Assembly: GCA_949752795.1 (NCBI GenBank)
Contig: CATKHW010000385.1
Coordinates: 124,001-188,000, forward strand
DNA: 64,000 nt
Direction: 5' to 3'
Source: Hyperoodon ampullatus
Lineage: Eukaryota; Chordata; Mammalia; Artiodactyla; Ziphiidae
The notes beneath the pieces are model-generated. The model worked only from the letters and a program-made list of their open reading frames with translations. It searched no databases and was not told the origin of the DNA. Of this stretch, positions 55,206 to 63,300 are shown one piece after another. Positions within the stretch are counted from its first letter, which is position 1, and every line of letters begins with the position of its first letter. The translations under genes were made by a program, and so were the position numbers.

Positions 55206-56885
55206 ACATCACAATGTTCCATAACCACTGTCATCACAATGCTCCCTGCCCTTCACAACAGAATGCACCACACCCTTGTCATCAAAATGCTCCATGACCT
55301 TTGTCATCAAAAAGCTCAATGACCCTTGTCATCACAATGCTGCATGCCATTGTCATCACAATGCTCCATGAACCCTCTCATCACATTGTTCCATGCCCTT
55401 GTCATCACAGGCTCCATGATGCTTTTCATCACAATGCTCGATGCCATTCTTATCACAATGCTCCATGCGCTTCTCATTACAATCCTCCATGACCCATGTA
55501 TCACAGTGTTCCATGCCCTTGTCATCACAATGCTCCTTGTCCCCTCTCATCACAATAATCCATGAAACTTTTCAGACCAATGCTCCATGCCCTTGTCATC
55601 ACAATGCTCCATTACCCTGTCATAACAATGCTCCATGACCCCTGCCATCACAATGTTCCACAGCCTTGTCATCACAAGGCTCCATGACCCTTGTCATCAC
55701 AATGCTCCAAGACCCCTGTAATCACAATGCTCCATGCCCTTGTCATCACAAAGCTCCATGACGCATGTCAACAGAATGCTCCATGGCCTTCTCATTCACG
55801 ATGTTCCATGCCTTTGTCATCACAATGCTCCAAGACTCCTGTAATTGCAATGCTCCATGCCCCTTTTCATCTCAATGCTCCATGAACCCTGTCATCACAA
55901 TGCACCATGCCCATCATCATAATGCTTCAGGCTATTGTCATCACAATGAAACCAAAATGCTCCATGACCTCTGTCATCAAAATGCTCCAAATCCTTGTGA
56001 TCAATATGTTCCATAACACTTGTCATCACAACGCCCCATGACGCTCGTCATCACAATTATCCATGGTCTTCTCATCACAATGCTCCATGACCTTTGTCAT
56101 CACAATACTCAATACCCTTGTCATCACAAAGCTCCCTGACACTAGTTGTCAGTTTGCTCCTTGAACCCTGTCATGACAAGGCTCCATGCCTTTTTCATCA
56201 CAATGATCCATGTCCTTTTCATCACTGTGCTCCAAGACCGCTGAAATCACAATTCTCCATGCCCTTGTCATCACAAAGCTCCATGATGCATGTCATCAGA
56301 ACGCTCCATGGCCTTCTCATCCCAATGCTCCATGCCCTTGTCATCACAATGCTCCAAGACCCCTGTAATCACAATGCTCCATGGCACTTTTCATCAGAAT
56401 GTTCCATGAGACTTGTCATCACAAGGCTCCATGGTCTTCTCATCACAGTGCTCCAGTACCTTGTCATCACAATGCTCCATGACCCCTGTCATCACAGTAC
56501 TCCATGGACATTTTCAGCCCAATGCTCCATGACCTTCTCATCACAATGCGCCATGACCCCTGTCATCACAATGCACCATGACCACTGTCATCACAACGCT
56601 CCATGAACCCTGACAACACAATGATCCGGGACTCTTGTCATTAAAATGCTCCATGACCATTGTCATCACAATGATCCATGCGCTTGTCATCCCAATGCTC
56701 CATGACCCCTGTAATCACAATGCTCCATGATGCTTGTCATCACGGTGCTCCATGAACCTTGTCATCATAATGCTCCTTGCCTTTGTCAACAAAATGGTAC
56801 ATAATCTTGTCATCACAATTCTCCATGCGCTTGTCATCACAATCCTCCATGACCATTGGGATCACATTGCTTCATGCCCTTGCCA

Positions 56886-56985
56886 TCTCTCTCTTGCCTT
56901 TCTGGTTTTTACAGATATTCGGATGTCCCTTTTGATTGGTGGTAAGTGACAATTCTTTGTAGTGTGGATTTGTATTGCACGCTTG
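56886..56985 (-). mobile_element. LINE-1 3' fragment, antisense, cut by the satellite border
   Basis: The stretch with TTTCTGGTTTTTACAG and GTGTGGATTTGTATTGC follows the familiar antisense L1 3' pattern (tttattgtttgtaga, then ttttgatttgcattt) and aligns with 58655 to 58745 and 60405 to 60495. Its 5' continuation on the plus strand is missing because the satellite begins there. Confidence 0.55.
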
Positions 56986-56990
56986 CTTGA

Positions 56991-57062
56991 TTGGCCAAAA
57001 AGGGTGTATGCGTTTTCTTCTGAATATATTCAGGAGAAAAGGCATACGCCCTTTTTGGCCAA
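56991..57062. mobile_element. 72-bp palindrome, MITE-like (copy A)
   Basis: The sequence from TTGGCCAAAAAGGG to CCCTTTTTGGCCAA is its own reverse complement apart from about four mismatched pairs in 36. The centre is GAATATATTC with no loop. The outer 12 bases match the mariner terminal repeat known from ruminants as I recall it. I do not see a TA duplication next to it. It interrupts antisense L1-like sequence, which resumes near 57065. Miniature mariner element is an inference; the palindrome itself is seen directly. Confidence 0.7.
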
Positions 57063-57879
57063 GTGCATCTCTGTCCAAGTTGGGATGCTTTTCCTGTGCT
57101 TTAAAGGCGATTCTAAATTACCTCTTGAAATATGTTTTGTGCAATTCTGGCTCATTTTCAAGGCCGCTTCATTGCCTTCCCTCAACAGATTTTTGGAAGA
57201 GAGTAGTCCTTTATAAGTCTGCAGGTTTGTGAATTGCTGTGCCCCTGAGCTCCAATTTTCAAATCCCATCTTTGTGAGCTGGCCGCAAATCCACAATTTT
57301 GCTTCAGGACCTATACTGGTTCCAGGGGTGGCTATATTGGTTCCCTGTGGGTGGCTGAGGCTTTGGTTAATTCTTCTTCCTGCCGGGAAATTAGAGTGAC
57401 ATGTGCCCGTCCAAATGCCTACATCTACTCTCTGATTGGTTCTCCCTCTTCCCTTTCATCCTCTGCACAATTAGCAAACTGTGCGAACCAGGAGGTTATA
57501 GGGGCTGACTCTCCTAAGTTGGGAGATTGATAGTAAAGCAGTTGGAATGCCAAAGTGGAGCACAAGGAGAGGAAAAATTAGGAGAGTTTTAGAAACCTTT
57601 CGCCATCACAGGGTGTCCATTTTCTAGGTTTCCCATACGTGTTATAATTGTAGTGATATTCCCTTCTACCTGGAGATTTGGGACACATGGAATGGTGGCA
57701 TGCATTACTACTTTAAAAGGTCTGCATTTTCTCTCCCAATCTCACCAGTCCTCTCAGTCCCAAGTGTCCAGCCTTATGTCTCATCCAGCTGTCTTTGCAG
57801 ATAGGGTCATTCCAGGTTTCATCAGAACCCCTGAAGGAATTGTGTAAGAATTTCGCTGTTTTTTGGGGGTTTTTTGAAA

Positions 57880-58745
57880 TTCATTTTTATAATGGGGTTG
57901 AGCTGATTTTCACTGACGTGTTTATGCCAGTCTAGACACAATTGATTCCCTTACGGAGACATATCAATACATAGGTTTTAAGATTCTTAGTAGTCAGATA
58001 TATTCCTCTGTGGGGCATAGGGGTGTTGAGTCCCGTTCACTGAGGAAGGTGTATGTCTTGTCTATTCTGTATTTGGTTTATGGAATGGTACCTGTGCTAA
58101 TATCAAACTCTGGTTTTATGCATCACCCCCACCTCTCCTTTCCCCTGAAGCAGGCATAAGAGATTTTTGCTAAATGTGAGACTCTGTTCTCTTTCCTAAT
58201 TCAGTTCATGTGTTGTGATATTGACATTCCCTCTATAAGTGATATCTTATGATAAGATTCTTTTTCTGTGTGACTAATTTCCCTTAAAATCATCATACCT
58301 AAATCCACTCTTTATGCTGCTACTGGCCTTATATACATTGATTTCACGTCTGAGTGATATTCCGTTGTACAAAATTACCACAAGTTCTTTATGCATTTCT
58401 CTTTTTCCTGGGATATTTTAGGTGTACCAAAGTTGAGGTTCTTGTATGCAGAGCAGCCCTAAACTTTGGGGTGCCTGTGTCTTATTGACATTTATTCTTG
58501 CCAAGTTATATGTCCATTAGTTGAAGTCCCCTTGCTCCGGGGCTTTGTATTTTAGATGTTTTAAAAACAGCATACACTTCTTCAGAGTGGCTCTTGGATA
58601 TTTATACCCCACCCATCAGCGTGACTAGGCTCCCTGTTTTCCATGGCCTCTCCTGCATTTCTGGTTTGTACACATTTTTTGGATGGCCTTTCTGAGCAGT
58701 GGAAATTGAGACTTCTTTGTTGTGCGGATTTGCATTTCCCTCTTG
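57880..58745 (-). mobile_element. LINE-1 3' fragment, antisense, strongly diverged
   Basis: A series of weak matches in the right order to antisense L1 3' sequence: the CCTGTGCTAATATC and CCCCCACCTCTCCTTTCCCC part at about 58090 to 58150, AAGTGATATCTTATGATA at about 58238, TTTATGCATTTCTCTT, and GGGGTGCCTGTGTCTTATTG at about 58469. The element would be read on the minus strand. The open reading frames are not preserved. Family assignment is from memory and approximate. Confidence 0.6.
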
Positions 58746-60394
58746 CTTGGTTGGGCAAAAACTCTGCATGTGTTTTTTTCCTGAAGATATTCACGAAAAA
58801 ACGCATACACCCTTCTGCCCAACCGCATCATTTTAGAAATTCTGCTGCTTTTCATATGCTTTAAATGTGAGTACAATCTACCTTTTGAAATCTGTTTCCT
58901 GCAATTCTGCCTCTCATTCAGATCCTCTTCGTTACCTTACCTGAATATATTTTTGGACGTTGGTTATCATTTATATCTTTGCAGGTCTTTGAATTGTCTG
59001 TTCCTGAGCTCCATTTTGCAACTCGCTTTTTTTGTGAGCTGGCCGCCAAACCATTGGATTACGTCTGGCCCTATTCTGGTTCTGGGGAGGCAGGCTGAGC
59101 CTTTGGTTAATTCTTCTTCCTAATGGGAAATTAGAGTGACATGTGCCTGTCAAAAGTCCTACAGCTAATCTCTCATTGTTTCCCCCTCTTCCCATTTAGC
59201 CTCTGCACAAATTGCCAACTGTGTGAAACAGGAGGTTAAAGGTGCTGATTCTCCAAGTGGAGAGATTGTTAGTAATGTGGCTGGAATGGCGAACCCCAGC
59301 ACCAGGAGATCAAAAATGAGGTGCATTTTAGACACCTTTCCTGAGCACACGGTGTACATTCATCTCGGTTTCCCAGGCATGTTTTCGCTGTCAGAAGATT
59401 CCCTTGAACCTGCAGACTTGGGACCCATGGAATGGGTACCAGGCAGTATTACTTTAAAAGGTCTGCATTTCCTCACCCAGCCTCTCTAACATCTCTTAGC
59501 GTGCATAGCTTGCAGCCTTATATAATCATCCTGCTGTGGGTCTACATGTGTTCAATCCATGTTACATCATAGCCCTTCAACAAAAGTTGTAAGAATTTTT
59601 GTCTGTCTCACTGTTTTTATAAATAGTTTTAAATTTATTTTTATATTGATTACAGCTGATTTTCAAAGCTCTGTTTTTTGCTGCTGTACATCCACTTGAT
59701 TCATGTACTGTGAGACAACAATAACTTCTTTTTCAGATGCTTACCAGTCATATGTATTATTTTCCAGTGACTTGAGTGGGCTGAGTGCAGTTCTTTGAGG
59801 TACCGTGTAGGCCTTGTCAGTTATTCAATTTGGTACTTGGAATGGTATCTTTGCTAATTTCAACCTCCTGGATAATACCTCACCATTCCCCACCTTTCCC
59901 ATTTAGCAGCCTTATGTCTATTTTCTACATATTTGACTATGTTTCTGTTTTGTAATTTATTTCATGTGTAGCCATTTTTGATTCCACCTTTAAGTGACAT
60001 CTTATGATATGTGTCTTTTTCTTTCTGACATATGTCACTTAGAATGATCGTATGTAACTCCTCCAGAGTTGTTACAACTGGCCTTATTTCATTGATTTCT
60101 GGATGAGTAATATTCCACTCTACATAAGTACCCCATCTCTTTTATCCATTTTATCCTTCCAGGGACATTTAGGTTATATCCAAGTTGAGGCCCTTTTTAA
60201 CAGAGAGGTGGTAAACGTTCGGGTGCCTGTTTTCTGTCGATTTTTGTTTTTCCCAAGGTATATGCCCATGAGTGCAAGTGCCCTATGCTCTGTAGCTCAT
60301 TTTTTAGATGTTTTAGCAAACACAATACACTTCTCCAGAGTGGCCGTTGGCAAATTACATTTCCACTATCAGCCTCACAGGGCTCCCTTTTCTC
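58641..60394. repeat. 1.76-kb tandem unit B
   Basis: Second copy. It has the palindrome at 58751 to 58822, GTGAGCTGGCCGC at about 59034, CTTTGGTTAATTCTTCTTCC at 59101, and ATTACTTTAAAAGGTCTGC at about 59449. It then passes into antisense L1 that continues to the start of C. Confidence 0.82.
58751..58822. mobile_element. 72-bp palindrome, MITE-like (copy B)
   Basis: Same position in the repeat unit and same length as copy A. The arms are less perfect (the TTGGGCAAAAAC arm against CTTCTGCCCAA), but the outer pairing and the GAAGATATTC centre are still recognisable. Confidence 0.68.
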
Positions 60395-60500
60395 CTCGCC
60401 CTGTCCTGCATTTCTGGTGTTTACACTTTATGTGGATGGCCCTTCTGACTGATGTGAAGTGATACATTTTGTGATATTGATTTCCAGTGCCCACCTGTTT
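59620..60500 (-). mobile_element. LINE-1 3' fragment, antisense, in unit B/C
   Basis: The clearest of the old copies. TTCTGTTTTGTAATTTATTTCATGTG (59944 on) corresponds to the antisense L1 tract with tgttttgtaaataagttcat. GAGTAATATTCCACTCTACA (about 60104) is the well-known 'tgagtaatattccattgtata' tract. ATTTTATCCTTCCAGGGACATTTAGG (about 60147) and TATATGCCCATGAGTG (about 60259) follow in order. It aligns with 57880 to 58745 at one repeat unit's offset. Confidence 0.75.
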
Positions 60501-61200
60501 GGTTGGATAAAAAGTGTGTATGGCCTTTACTTGAATATATTCAGAAAAAATGCATACACCCTTTTTGGCCAACTGCATCATTGGCGATGTTCAGCCCCTT
60601 TTCTTGTGCTTTAATGGGGAGTCCTTTCTACCTCTTCAAATCTGTTTCCTGCCACTCTCCCTTGCTTACAAGTCCTTTTCTGTGACTTACCTCAAGACAT
60701 TTTTCGACGGTAGATATTTTCAACTCTGCAGTTTCATGAATTTTAGTGCCCCTGAGTTCCATTTTTCAACTTGTGTTTTTGGAAACTGGACACAAAACAG
60801 CGGGATTTCCTCTAGCCCTATTCTGTTTCCGTGGGCAATTCTAGACTTTGATGAATTTGTCTTCTGGATTGGAAATTAGAGTGGCATGTGCCTGTCCGAA
60901 CACCTAAGACTTGTCTCTAAATTTTTCTCATCCTTCCGCTTCAACCTCTGGACAAATTCCAAACTGTGTGCAACAGGATGTTGACGGTGCTGATATCCCC
61001 AAGTGAGGAGATTGTTAGGAAAGATGCTGGAGGGTTGAACCCGAGCACCAGGTGATGAGGAGATGAGGTGCCTTTTCCAAACTCTTTCCGATCAAACGGT
61101 GTACCATCCTCTAGGTGTGACAGGCATGTTGTAGCTGTAGGAAGGGTCCCGTGCATGTAAGGAGAACACCAGGGATTTTTCCAAATCAGTGCCTCCCCGA
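60395..61200. repeat. 1.76-kb tandem unit C, partial
   Basis: Third copy. It has the palindrome at 60503 to 60572, a match to the post-palindrome region (CAAATCTGTTTCCTGC at about 60637, ATTAGAGTGGCATGTGCCTGTC at about 60876) and a CGGTGTACCATCCTCTAGG part at about 61097 that matches B near 59350. The likeness fades after about 61160. It is unclear whether the L1 sequence at 61340 to 61545 belongs to this unit or is independent. Confidence 0.75.
60503..60572. mobile_element. 70-bp palindrome, MITE-like (copy C)
   Basis: Third copy, two bases shorter. The right arm ends CACCCTTTTTGGCCAA as in copy A; the left arm has TTGGATAAAAAG. The centre GAATATATTC is intact. Confidence 0.68.
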
Positions 61201-61339
61201 ACCCCAAACTGGGGAATTTTTAAGCTACGGTTACACGTATGACCTTTAAGGGCCTTGGGAAATAGGCAGAGCCCAAACTTTAGATGACTGAAATCTTCAG
61301 GGTCAGAAGCGCTCACCATCGGCCTTGCTTAGGTTACAT

Positions 61340-61545
61340 TTTATCTGTCAATGATAGATGATGTCAATAAAAATATCTATTCTTTTTCAGATTATTTCCC
61401 CTTATAGGTTATTGCAAAATATTCAGTGTAGTTCCCTGTGCTATACAGTAGTTCCTTGTTGATGATCTATTATATACATAGCAGTGTGTATGTGTTAATC
61501 CCAAACTGTTAATTTATCCTTTCTCCTACCTTTCCCCTTTGGTAA
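61340..61545 (-). mobile_element. LINE-1 3' UTR fragment, antisense, less diverged
   Basis: CCCTGTGCTATACAGTAG (about 61434), CCTTGTTGATGATCTATTATA and GTGTTAATCCCAAACTG followed by CCTTTCCCCTTTGGTAA are close to the antisense L1 3' tract shared by cetartiodactyl-like genomes. The match is visibly better than in units A and B, so this may be a younger, separate insertion. It ends near 61545 before any further L1 landmarks. This is the best host-range clue in the window. Confidence 0.78.
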
Positions 61546-61889
61546 TAATAAATTATAAGATTTTATACTTCTCAGAAATGGGGGAGCTGAAAGAGAGGTA
61601 TCATTTTCAATGGAAAAGCATTCAAAACAAGATTGAAGCTTCAGCCAAGAGTATTCGATGTACATCCATGGAAATAAATCACTTCATTTCTCTAATGTTG
61701 ACCTGACAAATAAGACAGACATCTTCACTGAACTTGCTTATAGGAAAGTGATGGAAATATCAAATGTAAGTCTTAGAAACATCTTATTTTACCCGAGCAT
61801 TATACACTGCTCTATGTTAACTACAGTTTGGCTCACACATCTGTTCATTGAAGTTACAATGTTCTCAATTTCTGTTACTGATCCTCCAG
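61546..61889 (+). other. Unassigned 340-bp stretch with weak exon-like signals
   Basis: Between the L1 fragment and the next candidate exon. A frame opens at ATG 61575 and runs about 42 codons to a stop near 61701; a second frame from 61658 runs on to 62002. A donor-like AAATGTAAGT lies at 61762 to 61771. I do not recognise either peptide, and no acceptor supports an upstream exon. It may be non-coding sequence or a decayed pseudogene. Confidence 0.25.
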
Positions 61890-61998
61890 AGTGGACCCCA
61901 ACAGGAGTCCCCGTGCCCAGTGTCATTGGAGCCAACAGATCAAGACTGAGTTTGGTTCAGAAGCAAAGGAAACATTATTTTGAAAACAGAATGGAGAG
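61890..61998 (+). other. Candidate 109-bp exon, unidentified
   Basis: The stretch is preceded by a pyrimidine-rich tract ending TGATCCTCCAG (acceptor AG at 61888 to 61889) and followed by GAGAG then GTGAGAG (donor GT at 61999). One frame stays open through it and encodes a basic peptide containing RSRLSLVQKQRKHYFENR. I cannot assign it to a family. The TG just after the donor may instead be the edge of the LTR-like region, in which case the donor match is accidental. Treat as a hypothesis. Confidence 0.3.
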
Positions 61999-61999
61999 G

Positions 62000-62640
62000 T
62001 GAGAGCGTGCACTCCCCCATGGGCTGTGGGCTGGGCTGCTGTGTAGGGTCCCCGGCAGCGTCAGTGGGAGGGAGGGGATGGAGCTCTCGAGGGCTGCGTT
62101 GGCTGCAGCTCAGGCTCTATGCCGCAGAGTCTGCATGGGACCCCGCTAGCTGAGGTGTCGACCCAGCCATTCTGCACTAAGAAATCGGGTCTGAAGTGCC
62201 GGGTGTGGGACCTCTGCATACGGAACCCTAGGAGCACGTGAAATTAGACAAAGCACAAAGGAAAAACAAGTTAGACTTTATTTTATTGCCCAGATTCTCT
62301 TTTTATCTCCCAGGAATTTTTAATGAACGTTGCCGGAGACGAACACCTCCTCTGCTTTTTGTTCCGTTCCTTATTCTTGGGGTGTTGAGGGTGCAGACCC
62401 CTCTTTTGTAACTGCTTCATGCTGTGGTGGGAGCCCTGATACATGGGGGGAGGGGCAAAACGTCTCCCCACCAGCCTCCTGGTGAGGTTGATTGTCCCAA
62501 GGCCTCCTGCCTCACTTCTCGTCCGCCTGAGCACCAGCATTGGAAGTGTTACAGATTCTAATGACCTTTAAGGGTCCAGGAAAGAGAGGCGCAGAGATGC
62601 TGCAGTGGCAGGTTTCACCCCACCACACATATGTTCGGCG
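62000..62640 (-). mobile_element. LTR-like 3' end of a class I ERV relic
   Basis: Read on the minus strand this region follows the retroviral remnants, contains two overlapping AATAAA signals (plus 62277 to 62287), and then a GC-rich tract (62005 to 62170) that could be R-U5. I could not fix the TG and CA ends, a target duplication or a polypurine tract, so the limits are approximate. A sequence near 62555 (GACCTTTAAGGGTCC) recurs near 61241, which suggests that a second fragment of the same element lies at about 61200 to 61330. Confidence 0.4.
62277..62287 (-). promoter_or_regulatory. Two overlapping AATAAA polyadenylation signals, minus strand
   Basis: Plus-strand TTTATTTTATT reads as AATAAAATAAA on the minus strand. 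It lies downstream of the retroviral remnants in their own orientation, as expected for the R region of an LTR. Confidence 0.5.
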
Positions 62641-62870
62641 ACCTTAGGCTGACAGTTTTTGCCAGACTAGATGCTCTGACCAGTAGTCTGTGCTTTCTTT
62701 AATTAGGTCCCTGAATTAATGTACAAACAGCACCATGTGTCAGAGCCCTGCCCGCGCAACTCCCAGACAGTCCAGGGTCAGTGGTGATCCAGGACCATGA
62801 CGTCCACTGAGTCAACGGCCTTTAGAAGTAGCCAGCAGTCCAGCCGGTCATATTGGCCACCATCACCGCG
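62641..62870 (-). pseudogene. Env transmembrane remnant of a gammaretrovirus-like ERV
   Basis: On the minus strand a short stretch (plus 62712 to 62738) encodes a double cysteine followed by an aromatic and an Ile-Asn-Ser-Gly-like run. That pattern follows the CX6CC motif of gammaretroviral transmembrane subunits. The surroundings contain stop codons and frame changes, so nothing functional remains. The call rests on one motif plus its position between the integrase remnant and the LTR-like end. Confidence 0.4.
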
Positions 62871-63096
62871 GTGTCTGTAGGGTTTTCTATGGTGAAAGCG
62901 TGATATACGTTTCCCCCGCCAAGCTTATTAGCTCCCCTCTGGGTGCAGTAAGTCCTGCAAGCAGTAGTCTGCTCTTTCGGGGCACAGTCTTGTCGTTTTC
63001 TGAGAGAAACTCCAGGTCAAGTGATGGTCACACGAGTCATCTTGGGGGCCCGTTGCCCCCGTTTATCTCTCTGGACGTTGGAGTTGGAGGGCCTCC
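62871..63096 (-). other. Probable ERV interior, not assignable
   Basis: Lies between the integrase and env transmembrane remnants on the minus strand, where env surface sequence would be expected. It is far too short for a complete surface domain and I recognise no motif. The plus-strand open frame here (62900 to 63148) has no recognisable homology. Confidence 0.3.
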
Positions 63097-63300
63097 TCAC
63101 TCGAGGTCAGTGTGTCCACAGAGCGACCCCTGCAACTTCAGGGCATGATGGGTGGTTAGGATCACCACGTGGGGTCCTTTTCCCTTAAGAGGGAGCTGGC
63201 CTTGCGGGCTGCTGATTTCCAGCTTTTTAGATACCCCAGTATCCTGGCCTGATGAGTCGGTGGGCAAAGCCCTTGGTGACCATAGTTTATCATACCTGAA
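63097..63300 (-). pseudogene. Integrase C-terminal remnant (ERV pol)
   Basis: The minus-strand frame ending at 63097 contains a G-P-[HY]-V-V-[IL]-L-T-T core (plus about 63140 to 63175) followed by an A-L-K-L step and a closing H-T-D-L. This follows the beta-barrel of the gammaretroviral integrase C-terminal domain. The catalytic core (D,D-35-E) and zinc-binding domain are absent. The frame continues without a recognisable join into reverse-transcriptase-side sequence, so about 2 kb of RNase H and integrase sequence has been lost. Confidence 0.6.

Larger units (their letters stand above)
1..56880. repeat. Satellite array of a 24/25-bp monomer
   Basis: The whole stretch is a head-to-tail array of a short monomer that starts GTCATCACAATG, continues CTCCATG and ends in ACCCTT (25-bp form) or CCCTT (24-bp form). 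At an average of about 24.6 bp this is roughly 2,300 monomers. No unrelated sequence interrupts it. The array is already running at base 1, so its left end is outside the window. The right end is at about 56,880, where the last monomers give way to L1-like sequence. The plus strand is C-rich and G-poor (the 25-mer has 9 C and 3 G). Long open frames in both strands come from monomer periodicity: three 25-bp monomers make 25 codons, so each frame shows a cycle of short motifs such as SSQCSM, VITMLH and CHHNAP. I see no gene, transposon or splice structure in the array. I do not recognise the monomer as a named satellite. Confidence 0.97.
47997..56880. repeat. Diverged edge of the satellite array
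   Basis: The monomer is the same but the 3.96-kb near-identity ends. Segments can still be matched to parts of the core unit (for example 48541 to 48822, 51933 to 52214 and 55737 to 56016 all resemble the core part around 1260 to 1620), but with many substitutions and irregular spacing (about 3.4 and 3.8 kb). Local amplifications absent from the core occur here. This is the expected state of an array border that unequal exchange no longer reaches. No gene is visible. Confidence 0.88.
56881..58640. repeat. 1.76-kb tandem unit A (L1-containing), abutting the satellite
   Basis: The satellite stops and a different sequence begins at TGCCATCTCTCTCTTGCC. Order of parts: the tail of an antisense L1 3' fragment, a 72-bp palindrome (56991 to 57062), then about 800 bp with landmarks that recur in B (GTGAGCTGGCCGC at 57277, CTTTGGTTAATTCTTCTTCC at 57361, TTTAAAAGGTCTGCATTT at about 57712), then a new antisense L1 3' fragment. 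Unit spacing is 1,760 bp from the palindrome positions. Identity to B is moderate (about 70 to 75% by eye), so the duplication is old. No intact gene is visible; the open frames here are short and not conserved between the copies. Confidence 0.82.

Noticed and set aside
1..56880. CRISPR-like array (short repeats with varying parts)
   Set aside because: Monomers are contiguous 24/25-mers that vary along their whole length, without a constant repeat plus unique spacer. The flanks are mammalian L1 and ERV sequence, with no cas genes.
1..56880. Histidine- or serine-rich repeat protein such as an antifreeze or adhesive protein
   Set aside because: The peptide repeats occur in all frames and on both strands, are broken by stops every few hundred bases, and show no signal peptide or splice structure.
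1..56880. Canonical CENP-B box in the satellite
   Set aside because: I looked for the TTCG and CGGG parts of the box in the monomers and found no such pattern.
1..56880. Telomere or subtelomere repeats
   Set aside because: The monomer has no TTAGGG or CCCTAA runs; CCCTT in the monomer is part of a longer period.
57653..57847. Open frames in the 1.76-kb units (57653, 59223, 60103, 60550)
   Set aside because: The frames are not shared between the homologous positions of units A, B and C, and several lie in antisense L1 sequence.
62005..62170. GC-rich tract as a CpG-island promoter of a host gene
   Set aside because: It is under 200 bp and lies where the R-U5 part of the ERV end would be. No gene start is visible next to it.
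62283..62540. Minus-strand 85-codon frame in the LTR-like region
   Set aside because: It lies just upstream of the polyadenylation signals, has no recognisable motif, and sits where U3 sequence is expected.
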